A DNA stretch of 64,000 bases from Eggerthella timonensis (GTDB lineage Bacteria; Actinomycetota; Coriobacteriia; Coriobacteriales; Eggerthellaceae): assembly GCF_900184265.1 (NCBI RefSeq), contig NZ_FXXA01000002.1, positions 2,156,539-2,220,538 on the forward strand, read 5' to 3'. The translations under genes and the position numbers were made by a program. This document shows, in pieces, positions 26,577 through 34,535 of the stretch (the stretch's first letter is position 1; each line of letters starts with the position of its first letter). The notes beneath the pieces are model-generated. The model did no database searches. It was not told the DNA's origin and saw nothing but the letters and a program-made list of their open reading frames with translations.

Positions 26577-27056
26577 TCAGCGGGCATCGTGCGCGCCCGC
26601 GCGCTCGAGGGCCAAAAGCGCGCCGCGCAGCCGGGCGTTCGGTCCGATGGGCACGCCGCCCGCTCCCACGATGCGGTGGTCGGGCACGAGCACCGCCAGC
26701 GGGTTCTTGTGCACGGCGCTGCCCACCGCCCGGTAGGACGTGGGCTTGTCGAGCAGGGCGGCCACGTCGGCCGTGGTGAGCGTCTGACCGTACGGGATGC
26801 GCTCGATCGCGCGCCATACGGCCAGCTGGAAGGGGGTTCCGTCGGGGTCGAGGGGGACGTCGAAGGCGCGCCTCTTGCCGGCGAAGTACTCGAGCAGCTC
26901 GGTGGCCGCGCGGTTCGCCAGCTCGCTCGGCCGGCGCTCGCCGGGCAGGGGCGCGTCGCCGAACGCGACGCGGGTGACGCCGCGCTCGTTCGCGGCGATG
27001 GTCACCGGGCCGTGCGGCGTCCGATATGCGTAGTGCGTGCCAGCGCGTGCAGCCAT
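26577..27056 (-). CDS. Alkyltransferase-like (MGMT/Ogt family) protein with catalytic Cys replaced by Asp
   Basis: A 159-residue protein with the full two-domain layout of O6-alkylguanine-DNA alkyltransferase: an N-terminal ribonuclease-like part (residues 1-65) and the C-terminal DNA-binding/active-site domain. IPYGQTLTTADVA, SYRAVGSAVHKNP (R109 finger, N118 hinge) are all conserved. The active-site PCHRV motif reads PDHRIV (D126), so the methyl-accepting cysteine is missing. Known alkyltransferase-like proteins carry Trp or Ala there and bind alkylated DNA to recruit nucleotide excision repair. The Asp is unusual. It could be a DNA-lesion sensor or an inactive relic. Confidence 0.88.
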   Translation of the reverse strand: MAARAGTHYAYRTPHGPVTIAANERGVTRVAFGDAPLPGERRPSELANRAATELLEYFAGKRRAFDVPLDPDGTPFQLAVWRAIERIPYGQTLTTADVAALLDKPTSYRAVGSAVHKNPLAVLVPDHRIVGAGGVPIGPNARLRGALLALERAGAHDAR

Positions 27057-27227
27057 GGAGCCTTCTTCCAGAGGGGGCCTTCATTATAATGCAGCGCGCG
27101 CCGTCGCGGGGAAGCGGTTGAGCTTCGCCGTCATCGTGTTGTTTTCCTCCATCGCCCGCGGCACCGCTGCGGCAGACGCGGCGCTTGCGCTAGAATGGGC
27201 GCAACAACGATGAGGAAGGATTTGAGC

Positions 27228-27944
27228 ATGTTCGAACCGGTGAAGATCGCACCATCCATCCTGTCGGCCGACTTCATGCACCTCGGGCGCGACATCGAGC
27301 TCATCGAGCGCGCGGGCGCGGGCTACGTGCACGTCGACGTCATGGACGGCCACTTCGTGCCGAACCTCACGATGGGCGTGCCCGTCGTGAAGCAGCTGAA
27401 GAAGGCCACGGATCTGCCGCTCGACGTGCACCTCATGATCTCGAACCCCCTGGAGCAGCTCCCCTGGTTCCTCGATGCGGGGGCCGACTCCGTCACCGTG
27501 CACGCCGAGGCGCTCGACGCCGAAGGGCTCGCGCGCGCCATCGCCGCCATCCACGCGGCGGGCGCGGCGGCCGCCGTCTCGCTCAAGCCGCGCACGGCGC
27601 CGGGCGCGCTCGCCCCCGTGATCGCCGACGTGGACATGGTGCTCGTCATGAGCGTGGAGCCGGGCTTCTCGGGCCAAAGCTATATCGAGGGCAGCGACGC
27701 CAAGGTGGCGCGCATCGCCGAGATGGCGCGTGCCGTGGGGGCCGCGCCGCTCATCCAGGTGGACGGCGGCATCGGCGTCAGGACGGCGCCCCTCGTGTCC
27801 GCCGCCGGAGCCGACGTGCTCGTATGCGGCAACGCCGTGTTCGCGGACGCGGACCCGGCCGCCGCGCTGGCCGCCGTGCAGGCGGCCGCCGACGAGGCGC
27901 GCCTCGCCGCGCTCGACGGCGCCAAGGGGGCGCAGGCGCGATGA
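27228..27944 (+). CDS. rpe: Ribulose-phosphate 3-epimerase
   Basis: This 238-residue TIM-barrel epimerase interconverts ribulose-5-phosphate and xylulose-5-phosphate. IAPSILSADF at the start, HVDVMDGHFVPN with metal-binding His and Asp, and the closing IQVDGGI are all diagnostic. The start at 27228 has AGGAAGG upstream; an earlier in-frame ATG at 27195 overlaps a TAGAAT -10-like box (27191-27196) and is rejected. It overlaps the cysteine desulfurase gene by ATGA. Confidence 0.95.
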   Translation: MFEPVKIAPSILSADFMHLGRDIELIERAGAGYVHVDVMDGHFVPNLTMGVPVVKQLKKATDLPLDVHLMISNPLEQLPWFLDAGADSVTVHAEALDAEGLARAIAAIHAAGAAAAVSLKPRTAPGALAPVIADVDMVLVMSVEPGFSGQSYIEGSDAKVARIAEMARAVGAAPLIQVDGGIGVRTAPLVSAAGADVLVCGNAVFADADPAAALAAVQAAADEARLAALDGAKGAQAR

Positions 27945-29146
27945 CCCCGATCACGCACGAGTACGTGTACCTCGACTACGCCGCCACGGCGCCGCTTTGC
28001 GAGGAGGCCGCCGCGGCCATGGCGCCCTATTTCGTGCCGGGACGCGCGAACCTCGCCGCGGGCGGAAACGCCAACTCGCTGCACGCGCCCGGGCGCGCCG
28101 CGTTCGCCGCGCTCGAGGACGCGCGCAAATCCGTCGCCCGCGACCTGGGCGCGCGCCGTCCCGACGAGATCGTGTTCACGAGCGGCGCCACCGAGGCCGA
28201 CGACGCGGCGCTGCTGGGCATCGCGCAAGCCGCCGCCGAAGAGCGGCGCCGGCGCGGCGCGGGCGCGTTCACGCCGCACATCGTCGTCACCGCGGTCGAG
28301 CACGATGCCGTGCTCGCGCCCGCGAAGCGCCTCGAGGCGCAGGGCTTCCGGGTGACCCGCCTCGTCCCCAACCGTCAGGGCTTCGTGGAGGCGCGCGCGC
28401 TCGAGGAGGCGCTCGACGACGACGCCGTGCTCGTGTCGGTGCAGGCCGCCAACAGCGAGGTGGGCAGCATCCAGCCCATCGCCGAGCTGGCCCGCATCGC
28501 CCATGGGGCCGGCGCCCTGTTCCACACCGATGCCGTGCAGGCGCTGGGGAAGGCTCCCGTGAACCTCCAGGAGCTCGACGTGGACGCCGCGTCGTTCTCG
28601 GCCCATAAGGTGGGCGGCCCCAAGGGCGTGGGCGCGCTGTACCTGCGCGCGCGCACGCCGTTTCAGGCCTACGCCATCGGCGGCGGCCAAGAGGCCGGGC
28701 GGCGCAGCGGCACGCAGAACGTGGCCGGCATCGTCGGGTTCGCGGCGGCCGTGCGCGCGGCGTGCGCGATGCAAAAGGACGAGGCCGCGCGCCTGCGCGG
28801 GCTGCGCGACAGGCTGTACGCGCAGCTGGGCGCGCTCGACGCGGTGGAGGCCACCGTCGACGTGGAGCCGGGCAGCTGCGACTTCCTGCCGAACATCGTG
28901 CACGTGCTGGTGGACGGCCTGGAGAGTGAGACGCTCATCCTGCGCTTCGACATGCAGGGCTTCGGCGTGTCGGGCGGGTCGGCCTGCTCGTCGCATTCGC
29001 TCGAGCCGAGCCACGTGCTGCGCGCGCTCGGCATCGACGCGGACCGCGCGCACGGCGCCCTGCGCATCTCGATGGGGCGCTACACCACGGAAGCGGACGT
29101 CGACGCCTTCGTCGCCGCCATGTGCAAGAGCCTTGCCTGGAACTGA
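27941..29146 (+). CDS. Cysteine desulfurase (NifS/IscS-like)
   Basis: A 401-residue PLP enzyme that moves sulfur from cysteine onto its own active-site Cys for iron-sulfur or thiocofactor assembly. H121 (VEHDAV) and D197 stack and bind PLP; K223 (SAHKVGGPKG) forms the Schiff base. The active-site C349 sits in GGSACSSHS, a short loop with group I features. No iscU-like scaffold or thiI follows; the next gene is a PHP phosphatase. It is coupled to rpe by a four-base overlap. Confidence 0.9.
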   Translation: MTPITHEYVYLDYAATAPLCEEAAAAMAPYFVPGRANLAAGGNANSLHAPGRAAFAALEDARKSVARDLGARRPDEIVFTSGATEADDAALLGIAQAAAEERRRRGAGAFTPHIVVTAVEHDAVLAPAKRLEAQGFRVTRLVPNRQGFVEARALEEALDDDAVLVSVQAANSEVGSIQPIAELARIAHGAGALFHTDAVQALGKAPVNLQELDVDAASFSAHKVGGPKGVGALYLRARTPFQAYAIGGGQEAGRRSGTQNVAGIVGFAAAVRAACAMQKDEAARLRGLRDRLYAQLGALDAVEATVDVEPGSCDFLPNIVHVLVDGLESETLILRFDMQGFGVSGGSACSSHSLEPSHVLRALGIDADRAHGALRISMGRYTTEADVDAFVAAMCKSLAWN

Positions 29147-29191
29147 GAACCGATAACCGATAACCGAGACGCGTCGAGGAGTAGAGCCGTC

Positions 29192-30001
29192 ATGGAGCTG
29201 ATCACCACCCACACCCACACCTGCTTCACCAACCACGGCGAGGGGACGGTGGAGGAGCTCGTGTCCGCTGCCGTCGAGGCGGGCGTGTCCACCATCGCCG
29301 TCACCGAGCACTACCCGATGACGGCGGCGTTCGATCCCGACCGCTACCTGTCGATGCCCGCCGAGCGGATGGGGGAGTACCTCGAGGCCGTCGAGGCCGC
29401 GCGCGCGGCGCATCCCGAGATCGAGGTCATCGCCGGCTGCGAGATGGACTGGCTGGGCGACGACGAGGACCGCGCCATCTCCGCGGAGGATCTCGCGCCG
29501 TTCCAGCTCATCTTAGGATCCGTGCACTTCGTCGACCGCTGGCCCTTCGACGATCCCGCCCAGCGCGGGCGTTGGGACGAGGTGGGGGCCGACGATATCT
29601 GGAGGCGCTACTTCGAGGTATGGTGCGAAGCCGTCTCGTCCGACGCCCCCTTCCACGTGATGTCTCATCCCGATCTCGCCAAGAAGTTCAACTTCTATCC
29701 CAGCTTCGACCCGCAGCCCCTGTACGACCGAGCCGCCGAGGCTTGCGCCGCGTCGGGGCGCATGGTGGAGGTGAACACGTCGGGATCCTACTACGCCTGC
29801 AAGGAGATGTTTCCCGCGCCGGCGCTGCTGGCCGCGTTCTGCCGCGCAGGCGTGCCGTGCACGGTGGGAACCGACGCGCACGTGCCGGGGCACGTCGCGC
29901 GCGATATCGAGAAAGCTTACCGCCTCATGTACGAGGCGGGTTATAGAACGGTAACGGTCCCGACAGCCGACGGCGACCGCCGGGCCGTCGCAATCGAGTA
30001 A
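29192..30001 (+). CDS. PHP domain phosphatase, histidinol-phosphatase family
   Basis: A 269-residue polymerase-and-histidinol-phosphatase fold protein. The metal-binding motif THTHT carries H7 and H9; TEHYP, SHPDL and GTDAH supply the other ligands of a trinuclear site. It has the HisK/HisJ-type layout and length, so histidinol phosphate hydrolysis is the first guess, but other phosphoesters are possible and no his genes are nearby. GAGGAGTAG precedes the ATG. The 45-base gap before it contains three copies of ACCGATA-like sequence. Confidence 0.82.
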   Translation: MELITTHTHTCFTNHGEGTVEELVSAAVEAGVSTIAVTEHYPMTAAFDPDRYLSMPAERMGEYLEAVEAARAAHPEIEVIAGCEMDWLGDDEDRAISAEDLAPFQLILGSVHFVDRWPFDDPAQRGRWDEVGADDIWRRYFEVWCEAVSSDAPFHVMSHPDLAKKFNFYPSFDPQPLYDRAAEACAASGRMVEVNTSGSYYACKEMFPAPALLAAFCRAGVPCTVGTDAHVPGHVARDIEKAYRLMYEAGYRTVTVPTADGDRRAVAIE

Positions 30002-30047
30002 CGTGGGTTCGAAAAACCAATTCGAACACGAGCGAAGGAGCCGCGCC

Positions 30048-30956
30048 ATGGTTGCAGCGAAGAAGAACCAGAAGGAAGCCAAGGGTCGGGAAGGTTTGGC
30101 GCGCCGCGCGTCGGGCCCGTTGTCCAAACCCGTCACGGCCGTCACCACCGGCGCGCTCGAGCGGGCGCTGCTGGCCGAGTTCCCGGCTGCCGACGCCGAG
30201 CCGTGGGATCGCACCGGCATGTCGGTGGGCGATCCCGCCCGCCTCGTCACGGGCGTGGCCGTCGCGCTCGACCCGACGGTCGAGGCCATCGACGCGGCCG
30301 CGAACATGGGCGCGAACGTGCTGGTCACGCATCATCCCGCGTTCCTCGCCCCGCCCGATTCGTTCATGCCCGCCTCCTCGGTGGCGGCCAACCCGGGGGC
30401 CGGCGTGTGGCGCGCCGTCGAGCGCGGGGTCTCGATCCTGTCGTATCACACGGCGCTCGACGTGAGCGTGCGGGCCCAGCGTGTGCTGCCCGGCATGCTC
30501 GGCCTCGAATTCCAGCAGGTGCTCGTGCCCCTTCCCGGATCGCGGGACAAGGGATACGGCCAGCTGTGCACCCTCGGCGAGGACGACGCCCTCACGCTTG
30601 GCCAGCTCGCCGCGCGCTGCACCTCGGTGTTCGCCCGCGCGCCGCGCGTGTGGGGCGACTTCCCGCGCGAGCTGGACCGCGTGGTCACCTGCACGGGGTC
30701 GACGGGCGACGACCTCGGCCGCGCCTGCTTGAAGACGCAAGTGGATTGTCTCGTGTGCGGCGAGATCAAGTACCATGCGGCCCTCGAGCTGTCGCAGGCG
30801 GGACTCGCCATCGTCGATCTCGGCCACGACACGAGCGAGCTGCCGCTCGCGGCCGTGCTGGCCGCCGCCGTGGAATCCGTGGGCATTCCCGGTGATCTGG
30901 TCACGGTGCTCGATCAGGGAGATAACTGGTCGTACCCTGAAACGGTACGGGTATAA
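30048..30956 (+). CDS. Nif3-like dinuclear metal centre protein
   Basis: A 302-residue member of the NIF3/YqfO/GTP-cyclohydrolase-like family. Conserved metal-binding histidines are in LVTHHPAF, YHTALDV (STHTALD-like) and IVDLGHDTSE near the C terminus. These proteins form hexamers with a dinuclear metal site; the reaction is not settled. The start at 30048 has GAAGGAG nine bases before it; a GTG at 30003 is in frame but less supported. A zinc-ribbon gene follows, a pairing common in Actinobacteria. Confidence 0.88.
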   Translation: MVAAKKNQKEAKGREGLARRASGPLSKPVTAVTTGALERALLAEFPAADAEPWDRTGMSVGDPARLVTGVAVALDPTVEAIDAAANMGANVLVTHHPAFLAPPDSFMPASSVAANPGAGVWRAVERGVSILSYHTALDVSVRAQRVLPGMLGLEFQQVLVPLPGSRDKGYGQLCTLGEDDALTLGQLAARCTSVFARAPRVWGDFPRELDRVVTCTGSTGDDLGRACLKTQVDCLVCGEIKYHAALELSQAGLAIVDLGHDTSELPLAAVLAAAVESVGIPGDLVTVLDQGDNWSYPETVRV

Positions 30957-30957
30957 T
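30952..30957 (+). promoter_or_regulatory. -10 box overlapping the end of the Nif3-like gene
   Basis: TATAAT straddles the Nif3-like stop codon. Just upstream is CGTACC-CTGAAAC-GGTACG (30931-30949), a 6-bp inverted repeat that could be an operator. No clear -35 is seen. Confidence 0.4.
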
Positions 30958-31004
30958 ACAGGGAGCGTCGCAGCTGCGGCGCTCCGTTCGAACAAAGGAT
31001 GCGC

Positions 31005-31724
31005 ATGCACGTAGACACCGACGATCTCGCCACGCTGCTCAAGATGCAGCACCTCGACCTCGAGGCGATGCAGTCCAAGAAGAAGCTCGAGGAGCTCCCC
31101 CAGCGGGCGATCATCCTCGAGGCGCGCTCGAAGAAGAAGGCCGTCGAGCAGAAGCGCGACCAGCTCGACGCACTCCATGCGAAGGCAGACGCCCAGCTCG
31201 CGCGCATCGGCGACGAGGACGCGTCGCTGGCCGAGAAGCAGCGTCAGGTGCAGGGCGAGATCGACGCGGTGCGCGGCGACTACCGCGGCGTCGAGGCGCG
31301 CACGAAAGAGCTCAACGGCTTCGCGAAGCGCCGCAACACGCTGGAGGTCGAGCTGAACGCCGTCGGCGACGAGCTGGCGAAGATCGAGGCCGTGCAGGCG
31401 CAGGTGGCGTCGGCGCTTGCGGGCTTGGAGCGCCAGGAGGCCGAGGCCACGGCGACGTTCGTGAAAGAAGGCGGCGCGCTCAAGGACGCGGTGGCGCGCA
31501 TCGACGCCGAGCGCGCCATGCTGGCGTCCTCGCTGCCGGCCGAGCTGCTCGACGCCTACGAGAAGACGGCCGCGCGCACGGGCGGCGTCGCGGTGGGCCG
31601 CCTGCAGGGCGGCAACTGCGGCGTGTGCCGCATGGCCATCGAAGGCGGGCGCCTCATCGACATGAAGGCCCAGGGCAACGTGGCGCCGTGCCCCCAGTGC
31701 GGCCGCCTGCTCATCATGGAATAG
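31005..31724 (+). CDS. Coiled-coil protein with C4-type zinc ribbon
   Basis: About 239 residues. Residues 1-185 form a long coiled coil rich in Glu, Lys and Ala heptads; the last 45 hold two CxxC pairs (CGVCRM and CPQCG), a C4 zinc ribbon. This is the family found beside Nif3-like genes in Actinobacteria, related to the chlamydial RpoN-linked CdsZ-type proteins; its function is unsettled. AAAGG sits six bases before the ATG at 31005; the ATG at 30999 is almost on top of it and less likely. Confidence 0.85.
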   Translation: MHVDTDDLATLLKMQHLDLEAMQSKKKLEELPQRAIILEARSKKKAVEQKRDQLDALHAKADAQLARIGDEDASLAEKQRQVQGEIDAVRGDYRGVEARTKELNGFAKRRNTLEVELNAVGDELAKIEAVQAQVASALAGLERQEAEATATFVKEGGALKDAVARIDAERAMLASSLPAELLDAYEKTAARTGGVAVGRLQGGNCGVCRMAIEGGRLIDMKAQGNVAPCPQCGRLLIME

Positions 31725-31742
31725 GCGGAAGCGAGACAAGGG

Positions 31743-31881
31743 GACAGCGAGACGGGGGTGAGACAGAGGGACGGGGGTGAGACAGAGGGACGGGGTAATT
31801 GTCTCATTTGCTCGAAATGAGACAATTACCCCGTCCCTCTGTCTCACCCCCGTCCCTCTGTCTCACCCCCGTCTCGCTGTC
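31743..31881. repeat. Perfect 67-bp inverted repeat with internal tandem repeats
   Basis: Arms 31743-31809 and 31815-31881 are exact reverse complements around a 5-base loop (GCTCG). Each arm contains two tandem 19-bp units (31751-31769 and 31770-31788, GACGGGGGTGAGACAGAGG) and a partial third. It lies between convergent genes (zinc ribbon and rpmB). The layout recalls REP/BIME elements mobilised by RAYT transposases; none is in this window. It would extrude readily as a cruciform. Confidence 0.95.
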
Positions 31882-31905
31882 TCAACCACCTATTCTGTAA
31901 ACGAC

Positions 31906-31931
31906 AAAAAGCCCGCGCGAGCGGGCTTTTT
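31906..31931. terminator. Bidirectional terminator between zinc-ribbon gene and rpmB
   Basis: AAAAAGCCCGC (31906-31916) pairs with GCGGGCTTTTT (31921-31931) around GCGA. It has a T run in both directions, so it can end rpmB on the minus strand and plus-strand transcripts. Confidence 0.9.
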
Positions 31932-31971
31932 CGGTGCCGGTTTGTTCGCCGGTCGAACCGGAGCAGGCGTG

Positions 31972-32163
31972 TTACGCGCGCTCGACCTTGCCGGCCTTCA
32001 TGCACTTCGTGCAAACGTTGGCCTTGCGGACATGGCCCTCTTTGTCCTTGATCGTCACGCGCTGAATGTTCGGACGGAACCAACGGTTCGTCACGCGGTG
32101 CGAGTGGCTGACGTTGCGTCCCGCGCTCGGCGCTTTACCGCAAACTTCACAAATCTTCGACAT
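31972..32163 (-). CDS. rpmB: 50S ribosomal protein L28
   Basis: A 63-residue L28. It starts MSKICEVCGKAPSAGRNVSHSH and keeps two CxxC pairs (CEVCG and CTKCM), so it is the zinc-binding version. The RWFRPN segment is the typical L28 core. It is transcribed alone against its neighbours, with its own promoter and terminator. Confidence 0.96.
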   Translation of the reverse strand: MSKICEVCGKAPSAGRNVSHSHRVTNRWFRPNIQRVTIKDKEGHVRKANVCTKCMKAGKVERA

Positions 32164-32229
32164 CGTTCATCACTCCATGTACGTTGGGTACTCATCGGCA
32201 AAAACCGTTGATGACAAAAAAGCCCTCAT

Positions 32230-32259
32230 ACTATAGCACATAAACTTCAACAGTTACAA
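32230..32259 (-). promoter_or_regulatory. Promoter of rpmB
   Basis: On the minus strand TTGTAA (32259-32254), an 18-bp spacer and TATAGT (32235-32230), 67 bases before the rpmB ATG. The same AT-rich strip carries plus-strand -10-like TATACT at 32275-32280 and 32325-32330 that may serve the asp23-like gene. Confidence 0.6.
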
Positions 32260-32385
32260 GAATTTTTCGTGTAGTATACTTTCGCCTGCGATCAGGCGCA
32301 TCGCACAGCACCGAGCCCATGCGCTATACTGCGTTAGCAGGTTTTTTGTCGTGCGCGGGATCACCCGCGCCGTGAAAGGAATGCC

Positions 32386-32733
32386 ATGAACGATACGATA
32401 GCGGGCAACCTCCACGTTGCCAATGACGTACTGGCCGACATGGTCGGCAATGCAGCGCTCGAGTGCTACGGCGTCGTGGGCATGGCCGCCCCGACCGCCG
32501 TCGACGGCATCGCGAAGATCCTCCCGGCGTCGCGTCTGCGCCGCGGCGTGGTGGTCACCACGACCGATGCGGGCGTGCACGTGGAGCTGTACGTCGTCAT
32601 CGAGTACGGCACCAACATCAACACGGTATCGCAGAACCTCGTCGATCAGGTCACGTTCGCGCTGACCGAATACGCTCGCGTCCCGCTCGACGGCGTCGAG
32701 GTGCACGTGCAGGGCGTGAAGGTGCGCAAGTAG
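32386..32733 (+). CDS. Asp23/Gls24 family protein (YloU-like)
   Basis: A 115-residue protein of the alkaline-shock-protein-23 family. GNLHVANDVLADMV at the start and the VELYVVIEYGTNINTVSQNLVDQV segment match YloU of Firmicutes. It has no membrane segment. It precedes the DAK2/FakA-like gene, as yloU precedes yloV in Bacillus. The role is probably linked to envelope or lipid homeostasis, but is not known precisely. Confidence 0.88.
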   Translation: MNDTIAGNLHVANDVLADMVGNAALECYGVVGMAAPTAVDGIAKILPASRLRRGVVVTTTDAGVHVELYVVIEYGTNINTVSQNLVDQVTFALTEYARVPLDGVEVHVQGVKVRK

Positions 32734-32819
32734 CGCTCGCCCTGCCATGATGAGCCGCAGCCCGCCCGAGAGAGGGGCGCGGCGCTCTGCGGCATTACGT
32801 TTAAGGAGAATCGATCAGC

Positions 32820-34454
32820 ATGCCAGAACCCTATACCGCGAACGATCTGCTCAACGCCATCGCCGTCGCGAGCAAGACCCTGAGCGAGCGCAAGGACGAG
32901 ATCAACCGTCTGAACGTGTTCCCGGTGCCCGATGGCGACACGGGCACGAACATGTCGCTCACGCTGGAGACCGTCGTCGAGAACCTGGCCAACCTGCCCA
33001 TCGGGGCGGGCGGCGCGGAAATTCGCAAGGCGATCACGACCGGCGCGCTCATGGGCGCACGCGGCAACTCCGGTGTCATTACCTCGCAAATTTTGCGCGG
33101 CCTGTGCGAGGGCAGCGTGGGACACGACGAGCTGAACGCCGACAGCATCGACGCGGCGTTCGCGAAGTCGCAGGAAGTGGCCTTCCAGGCCGTCCGCAAG
33201 CCGGTCGAGGGCACCATCCTCACCGTGCTGCGCGACAGCGCGTCGGCCGCGAAGCGCGCCCGCAAGAAGAAGCTCCCGGCCGACGAGGCCCTCGCCTACG
33301 TGGTGGAGGAGGCCTACGCCTCGGTGCAGCGCACCCCCGACTTGCTGCCCGTGCTCAAGGAGAACGGCGTGGTGGATGCGGGCGGCTTCGGCCTGGCCAT
33401 CTTCTTCGACGCGTTCGCCTCGGCGCTCACGGGCAAAGAGGGCCCCATGGTGGACGAGCTGGCCTTCGCGCGCGGCACGGCGCCGAAGGTGGAGATCGAG
33501 CAGATCAACGACTGGGAGGGCTCGGCGTACCGCTACTGTACGGAGTTCCTCGTGCACTCCGACACGGTGGACGTGGACGCCGCCAAGGACTTCCTGCCCA
33601 CGATGGGCGACTGCGACCTCATGGTGGGCATGCACCCCAACTTCAAGGTGCACGTGCACTCGAACCGCCCCGACGAGGTGCTCGGCTGGTTCCTCACGCA
33701 CGATGCGCAGATCTCCGAGGTGCACATCCACAACATGCAGCAGCAGAGCGCGGCGCGCACCGACGCGCTGGCCGCCGAGCAGGAGGAGGCGCCCAAGCCG
33801 CTCGGCTTCGTGGCCGTGGCCGCAGGCGAGGGCAACGCGAAGATCCTCAAGAGCCTCGGCGTGGACGTGGTGGTGTCCGGCGGGCAGACCATGAACCCCT
33901 CCACGAAGGACCTGCTCGACGCCGCCGGCCAGGTGAACGCCGATGCCGTCATCATCCTGCCGAACAACAAGAACATCATCATGGCCGCCCAGAGCGCCTG
34001 CGAGCTGTCCGAGACGCCGTGCGCCGTCGTTCCCACGCGCAGCGTTCCCGAGGCGTTCGCCGCGCTGTTCGGCTTCGACGAGGGCGCGAGCCTCGAGGAG
34101 AACGTCGAGTCGATGACCGAGGCGTACGCCGAGGTGAAGACCGGCGAGGTGACCACGGCCATCAAAGATTCCAAGGACGCGCACGACAACCCCATCAAGG
34201 AGGGGGACGTGATCGGCATCGCCGACGGGGCCATCGAGGCCGTTGGCGCCACGACCGAGGGCGTGGTCATGGCGCTGCTCGACACGATGGGGGCCGACGA
34301 GGCCGACACGCTCACCATCCTCGCGGGCGAGGATCTGGGCGAGGAAGCCTTCGCCGCGCTGCTCGAGCGCATCGAGGGCGCCTACGACGACCTCGAGATC
34401 GACGCCCACCGCGGCGACCAGCCCCTGTACCCGGTGGTCATGTCCGTTGAGTAA
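32820..34454 (+). CDS. Fatty-acid kinase ATP-binding subunit (FakA/YloV-like, DAK2 domain)
   Basis: A 544-residue protein. The N-terminal DhaL/DAK2 domain carries FPVPDGDTGTNMSLT with its Mg-ATP aspartates, then GARGNSGVITSQILRG. A middle domain and a C-terminal DegV-like part (KDLLDAAGQVNADAVIILPNNKN) follow, as in FakA. FakA phosphorylates fatty acids bound to a separate FakB (DegV) protein; no fakB is in the window. The acyl-phosphate would feed the PlsX/PlsY route also encoded here. AAGGAG lies ten bases before the ATG. Confidence 0.9.
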   Translation: MPEPYTANDLLNAIAVASKTLSERKDEINRLNVFPVPDGDTGTNMSLTLETVVENLANLPIGAGGAEIRKAITTGALMGARGNSGVITSQILRGLCEGSVGHDELNADSIDAAFAKSQEVAFQAVRKPVEGTILTVLRDSASAAKRARKKKLPADEALAYVVEEAYASVQRTPDLLPVLKENGVVDAGGFGLAIFFDAFASALTGKEGPMVDELAFARGTAPKVEIEQINDWEGSAYRYCTEFLVHSDTVDVDAAKDFLPTMGDCDLMVGMHPNFKVHVHSNRPDEVLGWFLTHDAQISEVHIHNMQQQSAARTDALAAEQEEAPKPLGFVAVAAGEGNAKILKSLGVDVVVSGGQTMNPSTKDLLDAAGQVNADAVIILPNNKNIIMAAQSACELSETPCAVVPTRSVPEAFAALFGFDEGASLEENVESMTEAYAEVKTGEVTTAIKDSKDAHDNPIKEGDVIGIADGAIEAVGATTEGVVMALLDTMGADEADTLTILAGEDLGEEAFAALLERIEGAYDDLEIDAHRGDQPLYPVVMSVE

Positions 34455-34535
34455 AACCGCTGCGCCGTTCTCCGAACGGCGCACCTGCTCGATGCTGCTC
34501 CCCTCGCTGACCTTACGAACGACCTGGAGAAGTGC

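Noticed and set aside
29147-29191. Short tandem ACCGATA repeats before the PHP phosphatase gene
   Set aside because: Three near copies in 20 bases are too few to call a repeat element and may be chance.
29655-29670. Second parS-like sequence near TTCCACGTGATG
   Set aside because: Only the centre CACGTG matches; the outer bases differ from the parS consensus and the sequence is not a palindrome of the right length.
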